The notes under the pieces: model-generated
Seen by the model: only the letters and a program-made list of their open reading frames with translations
Told to the model about the DNA's origin: nothing
Databases searched by the model: none
Origin: Formosa haliotis
Lineage (GTDB): Bacteria > Bacteroidota > Bacteroidia > Flavobacteriales > Flavobacteriaceae
Direction of reading: 5' to 3'
NCBI RefSeq assembly: GCF_001685485.1
Contig: NZ_BDEL01000001.1
Coordinates: 2,353,501-2,417,500 of the forward strand
DNA: 64,000 nucleotides
Shown here: positions 19,436 through 28,936 of the stretch, in pieces
Numbering within the stretch: position 1 is the stretch's first letter
How the letters are laid out: each line of letters opens with the position of its first letter
Made by a program: the position numbers and the translations under genes

Positions 19436-20611
19436 CTATCGAGAGGATTTAGGTGGCTCTAACCAAGATTTAAAGTACTCCTCATCGGCTATCTTCATAG
19501 CTTCTTCTGTAACCTGAAGCGGCTTGAAAGTATCTACCATAACTGCCAACTCGTCAGTTTTAGTTTTACCAATACTTCGTTCTACGGCTCCGGGGTGCGG
19601 ACCATGCGGAATCCCTGCCGGATGTAAAGAAATATGTCCTGCGGTAATATCATTTCTACTCATAAAATCGCCATCGACATAATACAGCACCTCATCGCTA
19701 TCTATGTTGCTATGATTGTAAGGTGCTGGTATACTATCTGGATGATAATCGTAAAGTCTCGGCACAAAACTACATACTACAAACGCATCGGTTTCGAAAG
19801 TTTGATGCACTGGTGGCGGCTGATGAATACGCCCAGTAATGGGTTCGAAATCGTGAATAGAAAAGGCATACGGATAATTATATCCATCGTACCCTACCAC
19901 ATCAAACGGATGGGACGCATACACCATATCGAAAATATCGCCTTGTTTTTTTACTTTTATTAAAAAATCGCCAACTTCATTATAGGTTTCTAACACTTCA
20001 GGTCTGCGAATATCGCGTTCGCAATAAGGTGCATGTTCTAATAATTGCCCAAACCAATTTCTATAACGTTTTGGTGTATAAATTGGCCGGTGCGATTCTA
20101 CAATAAAGAGTCTGATATCTTCAGTATCGAAATCTATTTTATAAATAACACCACGAGGCACTAGCAAGTAATCTCCATACTTAAAATCGAGATTCCCTAG
20201 ATGCGTTCTCAATGTTCCACTACCACGGTGAATAAAAATCAATTCGTCTGAATCTGTATTTTTATAAAAATAATTTGAAGTAGATTGTTTTGGAGCCGCC
20301 AAAATAATATGACAATCACTATTGGTAAGTACAATTTTCCGACTCTCTAAATAATCATCTTCAGGCGACACTTGAAATCCTTTTAGCCGATAAGATTGTA
20401 TATTATTTGCTTTTGCAATTTTGGGTGCAACACTGTATTGATTTGTAATGGCTTTAACTTGCGTAGGGCGTTGTTCGTGATACGAATTTGTTGACATGCC
20501 ATCGAACCCAATAGTTCCGAATAATTGTTCGGAATATAACGTACCATCGGGTTTTCTAAACTGCGTATGGCGTTTAGGTGGAATTTTTCCAAGTTTATGA
20601 TAAAAAGGCAT
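19436..20611 (-). CDS. hmgA: Homogentisate 1,2-dioxygenase
   Basis: 391-residue cupin-fold iron enzyme that opens homogentisate to maleylacetoacetate, the step after HppD. Key segments are the N-terminal KLGKIPPKRHTQFRKPDG, the cupin core around DELIFIHRGSGTLRTHLG, and the C-terminal iron-site block DEVLYYVDGDF with HPAGIPHGPHPG. The length matches the bacterial short form. The ATG is immediate and clear. It is divergent from the GLPGLI gene over a 325-base region and upstream of hppD on the same strand. No fumarylacetoacetase or maleylacetoacetate isomerase gene is in the window. Confidence 0.95.
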   Translation of the reverse strand: MPFYHKLGKIPPKRHTQFRKPDGTLYSEQLFGTIGFDGMSTNSYHEQRPTQVKAITNQYSVAPKIAKANNIQSYRLKGFQVSPEDDYLESRKIVLTNSDCHIILAAPKQSTSNYFYKNTDSDELIFIHRGSGTLRTHLGNLDFKYGDYLLVPRGVIYKIDFDTEDIRLFIVESHRPIYTPKRYRNWFGQLLEHAPYCERDIRRPEVLETYNEVGDFLIKVKKQGDIFDMVYASHPFDVVGYDGYNYPYAFSIHDFEPITGRIHQPPPVHQTFETDAFVVCSFVPRLYDYHPDSIPAPYNHSNIDSDEVLYYVDGDFMSRNDITAGHISLHPAGIPHGPHPGAVERSIGKTKTDELAVMVDTFKPLQVTEEAMKIADEEYFKSWLEPPKSSR

Positions 20612-20786
20612 AGGTCTTTTATTAATGATTAAACAAGGGGTTTTGAAAATTAATTACAGTACTCCACTTATTAGTATTTCTAATACAAAAAACATATTTA
20701 TCATAAAAATAATTGAAATATTGCTAATATGACAATATATCGGATGTTATTTTCTAATAACATAATTTAGCCTCGGAAAATTATTT

Positions 20787-20810
20787 AGTTGTCAGTTTTT
20801 TTTGACAACT
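20787..20810 (+). terminator. Hairpin with T tract in the leader region of the GLPGLI gene
   Basis: AGTTGTCA / TGACAACT, a perfect 8-bp stem with an eight-base T-rich loop, followed by C and about 12 T on the plus strand. The shape is that of an intrinsic terminator, but no plus-strand gene ends here, so attenuation or an operator is possible. Confidence 0.45.
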
Positions 20811-20829
20811 CTTTTTTTTTTTTAAGTTT

Positions 20830-20872
20830 AACATGTTGAATAAAAACAAATAGATCTATTCCAACATGTTGG
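20830..20872. promoter_or_regulatory. Paired palindromic sites, candidate operator
   Basis: AACATGTT at 20830-20837 and the perfect 12-bp palindrome CCAACATGTTGG at 20861-20872 share AACATGTTG. Their centres are 33 bases apart, about three helical turns, and they lie 64-107 bases upstream of the start at 20937. Confidence 0.45.
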
Positions 20873-20936
20873 TCATTTTCAACAGAAATTCTAATAAATC
20901 GTTCAATAATAGATAGTGTTTTTTTAACTTAACTAA

Positions 20937-21644
20937 ATGAAACTAAATTACCTACTTTTAATCCTTTGCTTCAGTGTTAACTATCATTTCGGGATCGCTC
21001 AAAATGGCTACGCCTACTACAAGAAACAATTAGCAAATGATACTAAATCCGTTAGTGACCCACAAATTAAAAAGGCATTTCGCCTTTTAGAGGAACAAGA
21101 ATACCAACTTGCATTTAACGGTAATGGCGCACTATTTAAAAAAGAAAAAACCTTAACTACCGAGCAAAACCCCATAATTACTGCTTATGCAGAAGGTTTT
21201 GCTCAATATTCAGGTCAAGTTTATTTTAACTCCAAAAACAAAACCATAACACAGCAAAAAGAAATTTCTGGAACCACCTTTTTAGTACAACAACAACCCA
21301 TAGAGTGGAAACTAAGTAAAGACACCTTGAAAATAGATCGCTATACCTGCTATAAAGCCACGGCAACAAAAACACTTGAAACCGTTGAAGGACCACAAAA
21401 AACACAAATTACAGCTTGGTATTCTCCAGAACTGCCGCTGTCCTACGGTCCCGATGGTTACGGACAACTACCTGGCTTAATTCTTCAGCTAGAACACAAT
21501 GGTGTAATAAGCACTTTAAAACGTCTAAAATTTGAAGCTAACAATCCCGTAACTATAGACCCACCAACAAAAGGTAAAAGCATTTCGGAAACCGATTTTA
21601 ACGAGATGATAAAAAATGCTTTTAATTCTAGAAAAAACAGATAA
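20937..21644 (+). CDS. GLPGLI family protein
   Basis: 235 residues with a signal peptide (MKLNYLLLILCFSVNYHFGIAQ). The family hallmark appears as GPDGYGQLPGLILQLE near residues 178-193, after the typical TCYKATA and ITAWYSPELPLSYGP segments. GLPGLI proteins (TIGR01200) are exported Bacteroidota proteins of unknown function, usually encoded beside an outer-membrane carboxypeptidase-regulatory/barrel protein, as here. The barrel gene follows after about 60 bases. The 5' region holds paired palindromes and a hairpin, suggesting regulated expression. Confidence 0.92.
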   Translation: MKLNYLLLILCFSVNYHFGIAQNGYAYYKKQLANDTKSVSDPQIKKAFRLLEEQEYQLAFNGNGALFKKEKTLTTEQNPIITAYAEGFAQYSGQVYFNSKNKTITQQKEISGTTFLVQQQPIEWKLSKDTLKIDRYTCYKATATKTLETVEGPQKTQITAWYSPELPLSYGPDGYGQLPGLILQLEHNGVISTLKRLKFEANNPVTIDPPTKGKSISETDFNEMIKNAFNSRKNR

Positions 21645-21702
21645 CTTCATTCTGAATATTTATTTTTAAAAACACGTAATAAATATAAACCCGTCAACAT
21701 CC

Positions 21703-24377
21703 ATAAAAGGCCTAATTTTACTTTTGTTTTGGGCTGTAACTATTACGGTTAAAGCTCAAAACATCATGCTTTCAGGGATGGTTACAGACCAGTTACAACA
21801 ACCCTTGGTAAACACCAATATTTTAGCGGTGCCAATGGCCGAAAACCAAGAGCTTCGGTTTGCCATAACAAATCCTAAAGGGAGATTTCAGCTTAAACTA
21901 GCAAGCCACCAAAGTTACACCATTACCATTAGTTATTTGGGTTACCATCCAAAATCCTTTCAACTAAACACGAATAACCAAGATTTGCAAAAGGATTTTA
22001 ACCTGAAAGAAAAACCGGATCAGTTATCGGAAATCACACTTAATTACACCCCACCGGTAACCATAAAACAAGATACTACAACCTACCAAGTAGATGCTTT
22101 TGCCACAGGAAACGAACGTAAACTTAGAGAAGTCCTAGAAAAATTACCAGGAGTAGAGGTTGATAAAGTAGGTAATGTAACTGTAAAAGGTAAACCCATT
22201 AGCAAAGTAATGGTAGAAAACAAAACCTTTTTTACAGGTGATAGTAAACTCGCCGTCAATAACATTCCTGCAGACGCTGTAAAAGCAATAGAAATTTTAG
22301 AAAATTATAGCGAAATAGCTATGTTAAAAAATCTAGAAGACAGCAACGAAGTGGCTATGAACATCAAGTTAAAAGAAGATAAAAAGCAATTTGCCTTTGG
22401 AGATGTAGAACTCGGTAGCGACCTAAGCGATCGTTATTTAGCTAATCCTAATGTATTTTATTACAGTCCAAAAACCAATATTAACGCCATAGTAGATATC
22501 AATAATATTGGTATAAAAAATTTCACTTTTAAAGATTTTTTAGATTTTGAAGGCGGATTTAACAAACTTATTACCAATACAACTAGTTATTTTAATTTAA
22601 TGAATAATGATTTTACACAATTTTTAAACAATCAAGATTTTAAAGCAAACAGCAATCAATTTGGTGCTTTAAATCTGCAACAAGGTTTAACCAAAAATAC
22701 CGATATCAATGCATACATTATCAGCTCTAAAGATAAAACCGAAACTCAAACCAAAACACTAAACGAATACACCAATAATAACAATCCGTTTACAGAAAAC
22801 CGAAGTACTTTTAATCTTTTCAATAATTTTTTCACCATCGGAAAAATCAATTTAGAACATAAACCTAACAACAATACCGATTTACGGTTTAACAGCTTTG
22901 TAAAATTTACATACAACACGAGTAAAAGCCTTATAAATACCAAAAATCCAAGCCAAAACAACACGATTAACACCCTTACAGATTCAGAAGGTTTACAACT
23001 AAAACAAAACCTGAGTTACAACTTAAAATTATCAAAACAACACACCGCTACTCTGGAGGCAAATTATAATATAACACAAAACAAACCTATAACAGATTGG
23101 TTTACAAACCAAGAAATTTTACAAGAACTGATTCCACTACAACCTGATTCAATTTATAATATTTCCCAAACAAAAAAATACAACACCCACAACGCTAGCT
23201 CTATGATAAAAGACTATTGGGTGCTTAACAACTTTAACCATCTATACAGCAGCGTGGGTTTTAATACAGCTTTTAGTCATTTTTATAGTAACGATGCGCA
23301 AATATTAAGTAATGGAGCAATAAATGACTTTAACACTGCCGGTTTTGGCAACGATTTTAATTACAATTGCACCAACATGTTTATAGGATTGGAATACAAA
23401 TTTCAAATAGGAATTGTCACCTTTAAACCCATGCTCTATACACATTTTTACTTTTGGACTACTGCACAAAAAAATAGCAAAACAACACAACAAAAAACAG
23501 TGGCACTACCACAAATTACAACAAAAATAGATTTTAACAACAGTGAAGCTTTAAACCTCAATTACAGCTTACAGAGTCAGTTTCCAGGAATTAATCAATT
23601 GGCAGGTAATTTTGTTTTAGGTAGTTTTAACAGTGTACTTCGTGGCAATACCACTTTAGAAAACCAGTTGTACCATTCCCTAAATGTGAGTTATTACAAA
23701 TTCAGTTTGTTCAAACAATTAAACATTCACCTTAACAGCAGTTTCAACAAAAAATTAGAACAGTTTAAAACCGTTACTGTTTTAGAGGGCATAAACCAAT
23801 ACAACAGCTTCCTCATGTTTTACGAACCCGAACATAATTGGCGTATAAACGGGCAAATTTCAAAAAAAATAAATCGTATAAAATACCAGTTTAAAACCCA
23901 GTTTAACTACAATGACTTTTACCAATTATTAAATGCCCAAAGCAACCTAAATATTTCTAAATCTACTAGTGCCACTTTAAGTGCTCAAACTTTTTTTAAA
24001 GCGCTACCTAATTTTGAAACGGGTTATACCAAAGATTTTAGTTTCTATCGTTCGGTAGGTTTAGAAAACAAGTTTAGTAACGACAGCTTTTTTATCGATC
24101 TCGAATACGTCTTTTTTAAAGCATTCACTCTAAAAGCCGATTATACGTTAACACATTTTAAAAATTACAACAACAATAGCAACAATACTTTTGAAGTTGC
24201 AAACGCTTCCTTATTTTATCAAAAAAAGACAGTCCTTGGGGTTTCGAAATGACGGCTACAAACATATTTAACGTCACTTACAAACAATACAACAGCTTTA
24301 ATAATTTCTTAATTAGCGATAGCAAAACCTTTATTATGCCTAGGATCGTAATGTTTAATTTAAACTATAAATTCTAA
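21703..24377 (+). pseudogene. Outer-membrane beta-barrel (TonB-receptor-like) protein with damaged start and 3' frameshift
   Basis: The open frame runs to 24252 and encodes a carboxypeptidase-regulatory-like domain, a plug-like region (LREVLEKLPGVEVDKVGNVTVKG) and a barrel. Two defects are visible. First, the natural signal peptide KGLILLLFWAVTITVKAQ is preceded by ATA at 21703 where ATG is expected; the nearest usable start, TTG at 21724, cuts into it. Second, a run of seven A at about 24231-24237 seems one base short. Adding one A gives DSPWGFEMTATNIFNVTYKQ and a proper terminal strand (FNLNYKF), stop at 24375-24377, 891 residues in all. It partners the GLPGLI gene. Confidence 0.8.
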
Positions 24378-26605
24378 AACCAAAATCCGATGTTTAAAAA
24401 CCATACACTTCGTTTGGTTTCTGGAGAATAACTATATGTAGCTTCAATAGGTCCTAAGAACGAATCCCAACCATAACCAAAGGCATATCCGGTATAGTCT
24501 GGTAAAGTAAACCATTCGCCGGAATCAAAAATATTATCGTCTATATTTGCGAAATTTGCCGAAGCATTAAAGTGATGTCTTCTAGCAAACTCATAATCTA
24601 CTCTAAGCACACATTTTACATAACTATCGCCCGATAACGACAACCAATCGTAGCCATAAAAAGATTCTATATTATTTATTAAGTTCTCGCCATAACCACC
24701 CAAGGCAAAATTTAAATATGGGCTGTCGTTTTCTCCAATTCTAAATCCTCCTTCATTGGTAATAACTGCTGAAATTTTTCTACCTAATTTAAACGCATAT
24801 CCCAGTTTAGCTTTTGCTATTGAAAACTGACTAAAATCGCCCAATTCTTCTGTAGAATAGAAATACAAATGAAAATCGCCATTGAAATAAAAACCTTGCG
24901 AAGGAAAATATTTGTTATCGTAAGAGTCGTAATTTAATTTCCCGAACACGCTAAAGTAATTATTGTCTTCAAAAATTCTATTAATATCACTAGATGTATC
25001 TGCTAGGGTTTCAGACGATATTTTTAAATATTTATGTTCGGCACCTAAACTTAATGCCATATCTCTTAAAAATTGAGTTTGCACATAAAACTGATTGGTA
25101 AAATCTCTTAATTCTGCATCTATTTTATTTACACCTAAGTTTTCATCTTCTGCAATTAAAGAGGCCGATACATTTTTATTAAATTGATTAAATCGAGATC
25201 GTAACCCTATACTCCAATAAAATCCTTTATCTATATAATATTCAAAATTGTACCTAAGGTTATCACCTAAAATAAGGTCGAAAGAAGCCACATCGTTATT
25301 AGTTAAAAGCCGTTTGCTTGTAACATTAACTAGGGCAGCACTTTTATATAGATCGTCGTAATGTAAGGCAAATTTTAAAGCTGTTTTTTTAGTGCTTTCT
25401 TTTACATAGGTTATTAAATCGTAACCATTTTTTCCTTTAGAGGATCTTAAATCATATGTAAAGCTATCAAAATTATTGGTTGCAATTAGGTTGTTTACGC
25501 CGCTAGAAAAATCGGCATAACTAATACGAGTATCGCTTTTTAATTTCAGCTTTCCTAGAATATAGGCCCGTGTATATTTTTCGTTTCCATGAATTTGAAT
25601 ACCATTTATAGAAATAGAATCTAAATGTTTTATATGCGGAAATGGCTTGCGTTTTATGCGTTGTTTATGTGCTATATCTAATAAATCATCGGCCTTTCTA
25701 TTTGCTGCTACTATACCATTAGTTATAATATCTGTACCTTGATCGAAAGAAATAACATTAAAGTTTTCGATGTTTGGAGTTATATATACATCGGTTTCTT
25801 TAATTTTTTCAGTCATATCACTTAGTGTGTTATAATTCTGAATCTGATATAATATTTCGGTTGCCGATTGCAAATCTTTACTCTTAGATAATCCGTCCTG
25901 AACATCGACTCCTATAATAACATCGACCCCTTTAGCTTTCATTTCATCTACCGGATAATTATTTACAACACCCCCATCTATATAAACACTTCCGTCTATA
26001 TGAACAGGCTGAAATAATGTTGGCAAAGCCCCACTAGCCATAACAGCTTGAGCCAAATTCCCCTTTTCTAACTGTACAGCTTCACCCGTTTCCATATTTG
26101 TTGCCATACAGAAAAATGGAATGGGTAGTTCGCTAAAATCTGAAACATTATTAACATGCAAAGTGAGCTCCGATAGTAAATTAAAGGTATTTTGACCGCG
26201 AGATAAAGCCGATGGCAAACGAATTTTAAAGTCGTCGAAAGGCAAGGTTAAGGCGTAGCGTTCAGAATTTTCTCGTTCGTAAAACGTTTTAGACTCACGC
26301 GGAAGGTTATCAATGATAATATTATCAAAATTGATGGTTTTAAAAATAGAATCGATTTCTTTTCCGGTATATCCCGAGGCGTACATAGACCCAATTATTG
26401 CACCCATACTGGTTCCCGCAACATAATCTATACGTACACCCAAACTGTCTATAACCTTAAGCACCCCAATATGTGCCAAACCTTTGGCACCACCACCACT
26501 TAGCACCAAACCCACTTTTAGGTCTTTAGCGTCTAAACGGTTTTGGTTCTGTGCATGAGTTATAACACCCATAAAAAGAACACTAAGAAGAAAAATTACG
26601 CGCAT
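24374..26605 (-). CDS. Patatin-like phospholipase fused to POTRA and outer-membrane barrel
   Basis: 743 residues. After a signal peptide (ending VITHAQ), the patatin hydrolase domain shows the oxyanion motif GGGAKG (37-42), nucleophile motif GTSMG with Ser66, and DGG with Asp210. A POTRA-like segment follows at about 325-400 (ISINGIQIHGNEKYTRAYILGKL), then a BamA/TamA-type barrel to the C-terminus, ending FLNIGFWF. This is the layout of the type Vd/PlpD group, an outer-membrane or surface lipase. It begins five bases after uvrC, so it is co-transcribed with it, and its end overlaps the barrel gene by four bases. Confidence 0.92.
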   Translation of the reverse strand: MRVIFLLSVLFMGVITHAQNQNRLDAKDLKVGLVLSGGGAKGLAHIGVLKVIDSLGVRIDYVAGTSMGAIIGSMYASGYTGKEIDSIFKTINFDNIIIDNLPRESKTFYERENSERYALTLPFDDFKIRLPSALSRGQNTFNLLSELTLHVNNVSDFSELPIPFFCMATNMETGEAVQLEKGNLAQAVMASGALPTLFQPVHIDGSVYIDGGVVNNYPVDEMKAKGVDVIIGVDVQDGLSKSKDLQSATEILYQIQNYNTLSDMTEKIKETDVYITPNIENFNVISFDQGTDIITNGIVAANRKADDLLDIAHKQRIKRKPFPHIKHLDSISINGIQIHGNEKYTRAYILGKLKLKSDTRISYADFSSGVNNLIATNNFDSFTYDLRSSKGKNGYDLITYVKESTKKTALKFALHYDDLYKSAALVNVTSKRLLTNNDVASFDLILGDNLRYNFEYYIDKGFYWSIGLRSRFNQFNKNVSASLIAEDENLGVNKIDAELRDFTNQFYVQTQFLRDMALSLGAEHKYLKISSETLADTSSDINRIFEDNNYFSVFGKLNYDSYDNKYFPSQGFYFNGDFHLYFYSTEELGDFSQFSIAKAKLGYAFKLGRKISAVITNEGGFRIGENDSPYLNFALGGYGENLINNIESFYGYDWLSLSGDSYVKCVLRVDYEFARRHHFNASANFANIDDNIFDSGEWFTLPDYTGYAFGYGWDSFLGPIEATYSYSPETKRSVWFLNIGFWF

Positions 26606-26609
26606 GTAA

Positions 26610-28403
26610 TTATGAGGTATGATAATGATTATAAATTTTATGTGCTCTAGACAGTCCTACAACGGCTTCCAAATCTTTTAGAGATGCATTCGAAATTCGT
26701 TTTACAGACTTAAAATGACTTAACAAGCTTACAATTGTTTTTTCGCCTATACCCGGAATGGTTTCCAATTCGGTATTTAAGGCACTTTTGCTACGCCTGT
26801 TTCTATGGTGCTCTATACCAAACCTATGCGCTTCGTTACGCAACTGTTGGATAATTTTTAAAGTTTCGCTTTTTTTATCTAAATATAACGGAATTGGATC
26901 GTCTGGATAAAATAATTCTTCCAAACGTTTTGCAATTCCGATGATTGCAATTTTTCCGCGCAAACCTAAATCTTCTAGACTTTTTAAAGCCGATGATAAT
27001 TGCCCTTTACCTCCATCAATAATAATAAGTTGTGGCAAGGGTTGTTTTTCGTCTAGCAAACGTTTATATCGCCTAAATACCACTTCTTCCATAGATGCAA
27101 AATCGTCTGGACCCTCAACCGTTTTTATATTAAAATGGCGGTAATCTTTTTTACTTGGTTTACCATCTTTAAAAACTACACAGGCCGCAACAGGATGTGT
27201 TCCCTGAATATTCGAATTATCGAAACACTCTATATGTCTCGGTTCTTCGTGCAGTCGTAAATCGGTTTTCATTTGTGCCATAATCCGGTTTACATGCCTA
27301 TCTGGATCTGTAAGTTTAATTTGCTTAAAACGCTCCATACGGTAATATTTTGCATTGCGAAGCGACAATTCTAAAATTCGTTTTTTATCTCCTAATTGCG
27401 GAATAGTCACTTTTAAATCTTCTCCCAAACTCACTTTAAAAGGTACATATATTTCTTTTGAATTGGAATGAAAACGCTGACGAATTTCGGTTATTGCCAA
27501 TTCTAGTAATTGTTTATCGGTTTCGTCTAGTTTTTTCTTGATTTCTAAGGTATGAGACCTAATAATTGAACCATATGATAATTGTAAGAAGTTTACATAC
27601 CCAAAACTTTCGTCGCTCATAATAGAAAACACATCGACATTGCTAATTTTCGGGTTCACTATCGTCGACTTCGCCTGATAATTTTCTAAAACCTCGATTT
27701 TTTCTTTGACTTTTTGTGCCTCTTCAAAATTTAAATCGGCAGCCAATTGTTTCATCTGATTTTTAAACTGAAGCAACGAATCTTTAAAATTTCCCTTTAA
27801 AATCTCGCGAATAGCAGCTATTTTTTCATCGTACTCTTCAATAGTCTCATAATCCTCACAAGGACCTTTACAGTTTCCTAAATGATATTCTAAACACACT
27901 TTATATTTCCCGGCTTCAATTTTAGCTTCAGACAAATCATAATTACACGTCCGCAAAGCATACACCCCTTTAATTAAATCTAAAAGCGTATGAATGGTTT
28001 TAAAATTGGTGTAAGGCCCAAAATACTCGGAGCCATCCTTAATAACACGTCGCGTACTAAACACTCTAGGAAAACGCTCCTTTTTAATGCAAATCCACGG
28101 ATAAGTTTTATCATCTTTCAACAAAACATTATAACGTGGCTGATGCTTTTTAATTAAATTATTTTCCAGCAACAAAGCATCTGTTTCGGTTTCTACAACA
28201 ATATGCTTAATATCGGCAATCTTTTTTACTAGCACTCTTGTTTTACCACTATCGTGAGTTTTGGTAAAATAAGACGATACCCGTTTTTTTAAATTCTTAG
28301 CTTTACCCACATAAATAATGGTACCGTTGGAATCAAAATATTGATATACACCCGGAGAAGAGGGCAAGGTTTTTAACTGAATTTGTAAGGTGTTTTCGTC
28401 CAT
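26610..28403 (-). CDS. uvrC: Excinuclease ABC subunit UvrC
   Basis: 597 residues from the ATG at 28403; an upstream TTG at 28424 is less likely. It makes both incisions in nucleotide excision repair. Domain order is a GIY-YIG nuclease (SSPGVYQYFDSNGTIIYVGKAKNLKKR near the start), a Cys-rich segment (CNYDLSEAKIEAGKYKVCLEYHLGNCKGPC), a UVR motif (LNFEEAQKVKEKIEVLE), an RNase-H-like domain (IECFDNSNIQGTHPVAACVVF, IIDGGKGQ) and a helix-hairpin-helix (LETIPGIGEKTIVSLLSHF). The patatin gene follows after five bases. Confidence 0.96.
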   Translation of the reverse strand: MDENTLQIQLKTLPSSPGVYQYFDSNGTIIYVGKAKNLKKRVSSYFTKTHDSGKTRVLVKKIADIKHIVVETETDALLLENNLIKKHQPRYNVLLKDDKTYPWICIKKERFPRVFSTRRVIKDGSEYFGPYTNFKTIHTLLDLIKGVYALRTCNYDLSEAKIEAGKYKVCLEYHLGNCKGPCEDYETIEEYDEKIAAIREILKGNFKDSLLQFKNQMKQLAADLNFEEAQKVKEKIEVLENYQAKSTIVNPKISNVDVFSIMSDESFGYVNFLQLSYGSIIRSHTLEIKKKLDETDKQLLELAITEIRQRFHSNSKEIYVPFKVSLGEDLKVTIPQLGDKKRILELSLRNAKYYRMERFKQIKLTDPDRHVNRIMAQMKTDLRLHEEPRHIECFDNSNIQGTHPVAACVVFKDGKPSKKDYRHFNIKTVEGPDDFASMEEVVFRRYKRLLDEKQPLPQLIIIDGGKGQLSSALKSLEDLGLRGKIAIIGIAKRLEELFYPDDPIPLYLDKKSETLKIIQQLRNEAHRFGIEHHRNRRSKSALNTELETIPGIGEKTIVSLLSHFKSVKRISNASLKDLEAVVGLSRAHKIYNHYHTS

Positions 28404-28407
28404 AAAA

Positions 28408-28415
28408 CAAAGATA
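28408..28415 (-). promoter_or_regulatory. -7 box immediately upstream of uvrC
   Basis: TATCTTTG on the minus strand fits TAnnTTTG and ends only four bases before the ATG. If used, the transcript would be leaderless or nearly so. Confidence 0.35.
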
Positions 28416-28513
28416 GTACAACAATATTAAAACCTATTCATTGTATAAAATTTAGCATATAATATTGTAGTTTTAATTCAACTTTAAATATCTTTCGCCT
28501 TTTTAACACCGGC

Positions 28514-28936
28514 ATGAACAAACACATAATTGGTCGTGTAGATAAATTTGATTTTCCTAAACTAGATTTATTTAACATCGATGTAAAAATAGATACAGGA
28601 GCGTATACTTCTGCCATTCATTGTTCTAAGATTATAGAAGAAAACAACACCTTGCGTTGCATTTTTTATAGTAAAGGTCACCCTAATTTTAGTAGTAAAG
28701 AAGTGGTTTTTACAGAATATAGTTTTACAAACGTAAAAAGCAGCAACGGAATTAAAGAAAATAGATACAAAATAAAATCTGAAGTGATAATTTTTGATAA
28801 AACCTACAAGATCAATTTAACTTTAAGTACTCGAGACGACATGCGTTTTCCCGTACTTATAGGAAGACAGTTTTTAAAACGAAAGTTTTTAGTCGATGTC
28901 GATCTTCAAAACTTATCTCATAATTTAAAAGCCTAA
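28514..28936 (+). CDS. RimK-associated ATP-dependent zinc protease family (retropepsin-like)
   Basis: 140-residue small aspartic-protease-fold protein. The active-site-like motif [12 protein letters not shown] lies at about residues 26-37, and the closing strand motif [17 protein letters not shown] near residues 115-131. This family (PF05618) is called an ATP-dependent zinc protease and often sits next to rimK. Its last base overlaps the rimK start (TAATG), showing translational coupling. It is first of four genes in one operon. The Pseudomonas counterpart RimB modulates RimK; the same role here is inference. Confidence 0.9.
   Translation: MNKHIIGRVDKFDFPKLDLFNIDVKIDTGAYTSAIHCSKIIEENNTLRCIFYSKGHPNFSSKEVVFTEYSFTNVKSSNGIKENRYKIKSEVIIFDKTYKINLTLSTRDDMRFPVLIGRQFLKRKFLVDVDLQNLSHNLKA

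Larger units (their letters stand above)
20612..20936. other. Divergent regulatory region between hmgA and the GLPGLI gene
   Basis: 325 bases without a gene. It contains a hairpin with a long T tract (20787-20810 and following) and two palindromes sharing AACATGTTG (20830-20838 and 20861-20872). No TAnnTTTG box is evident toward either gene. Confidence 0.6.

Noticed and set aside
19634..19963. 109-codon plus-strand frame opposite hmgA
   Set aside because: Antisense to conserved hmgA, with no start context or family match.
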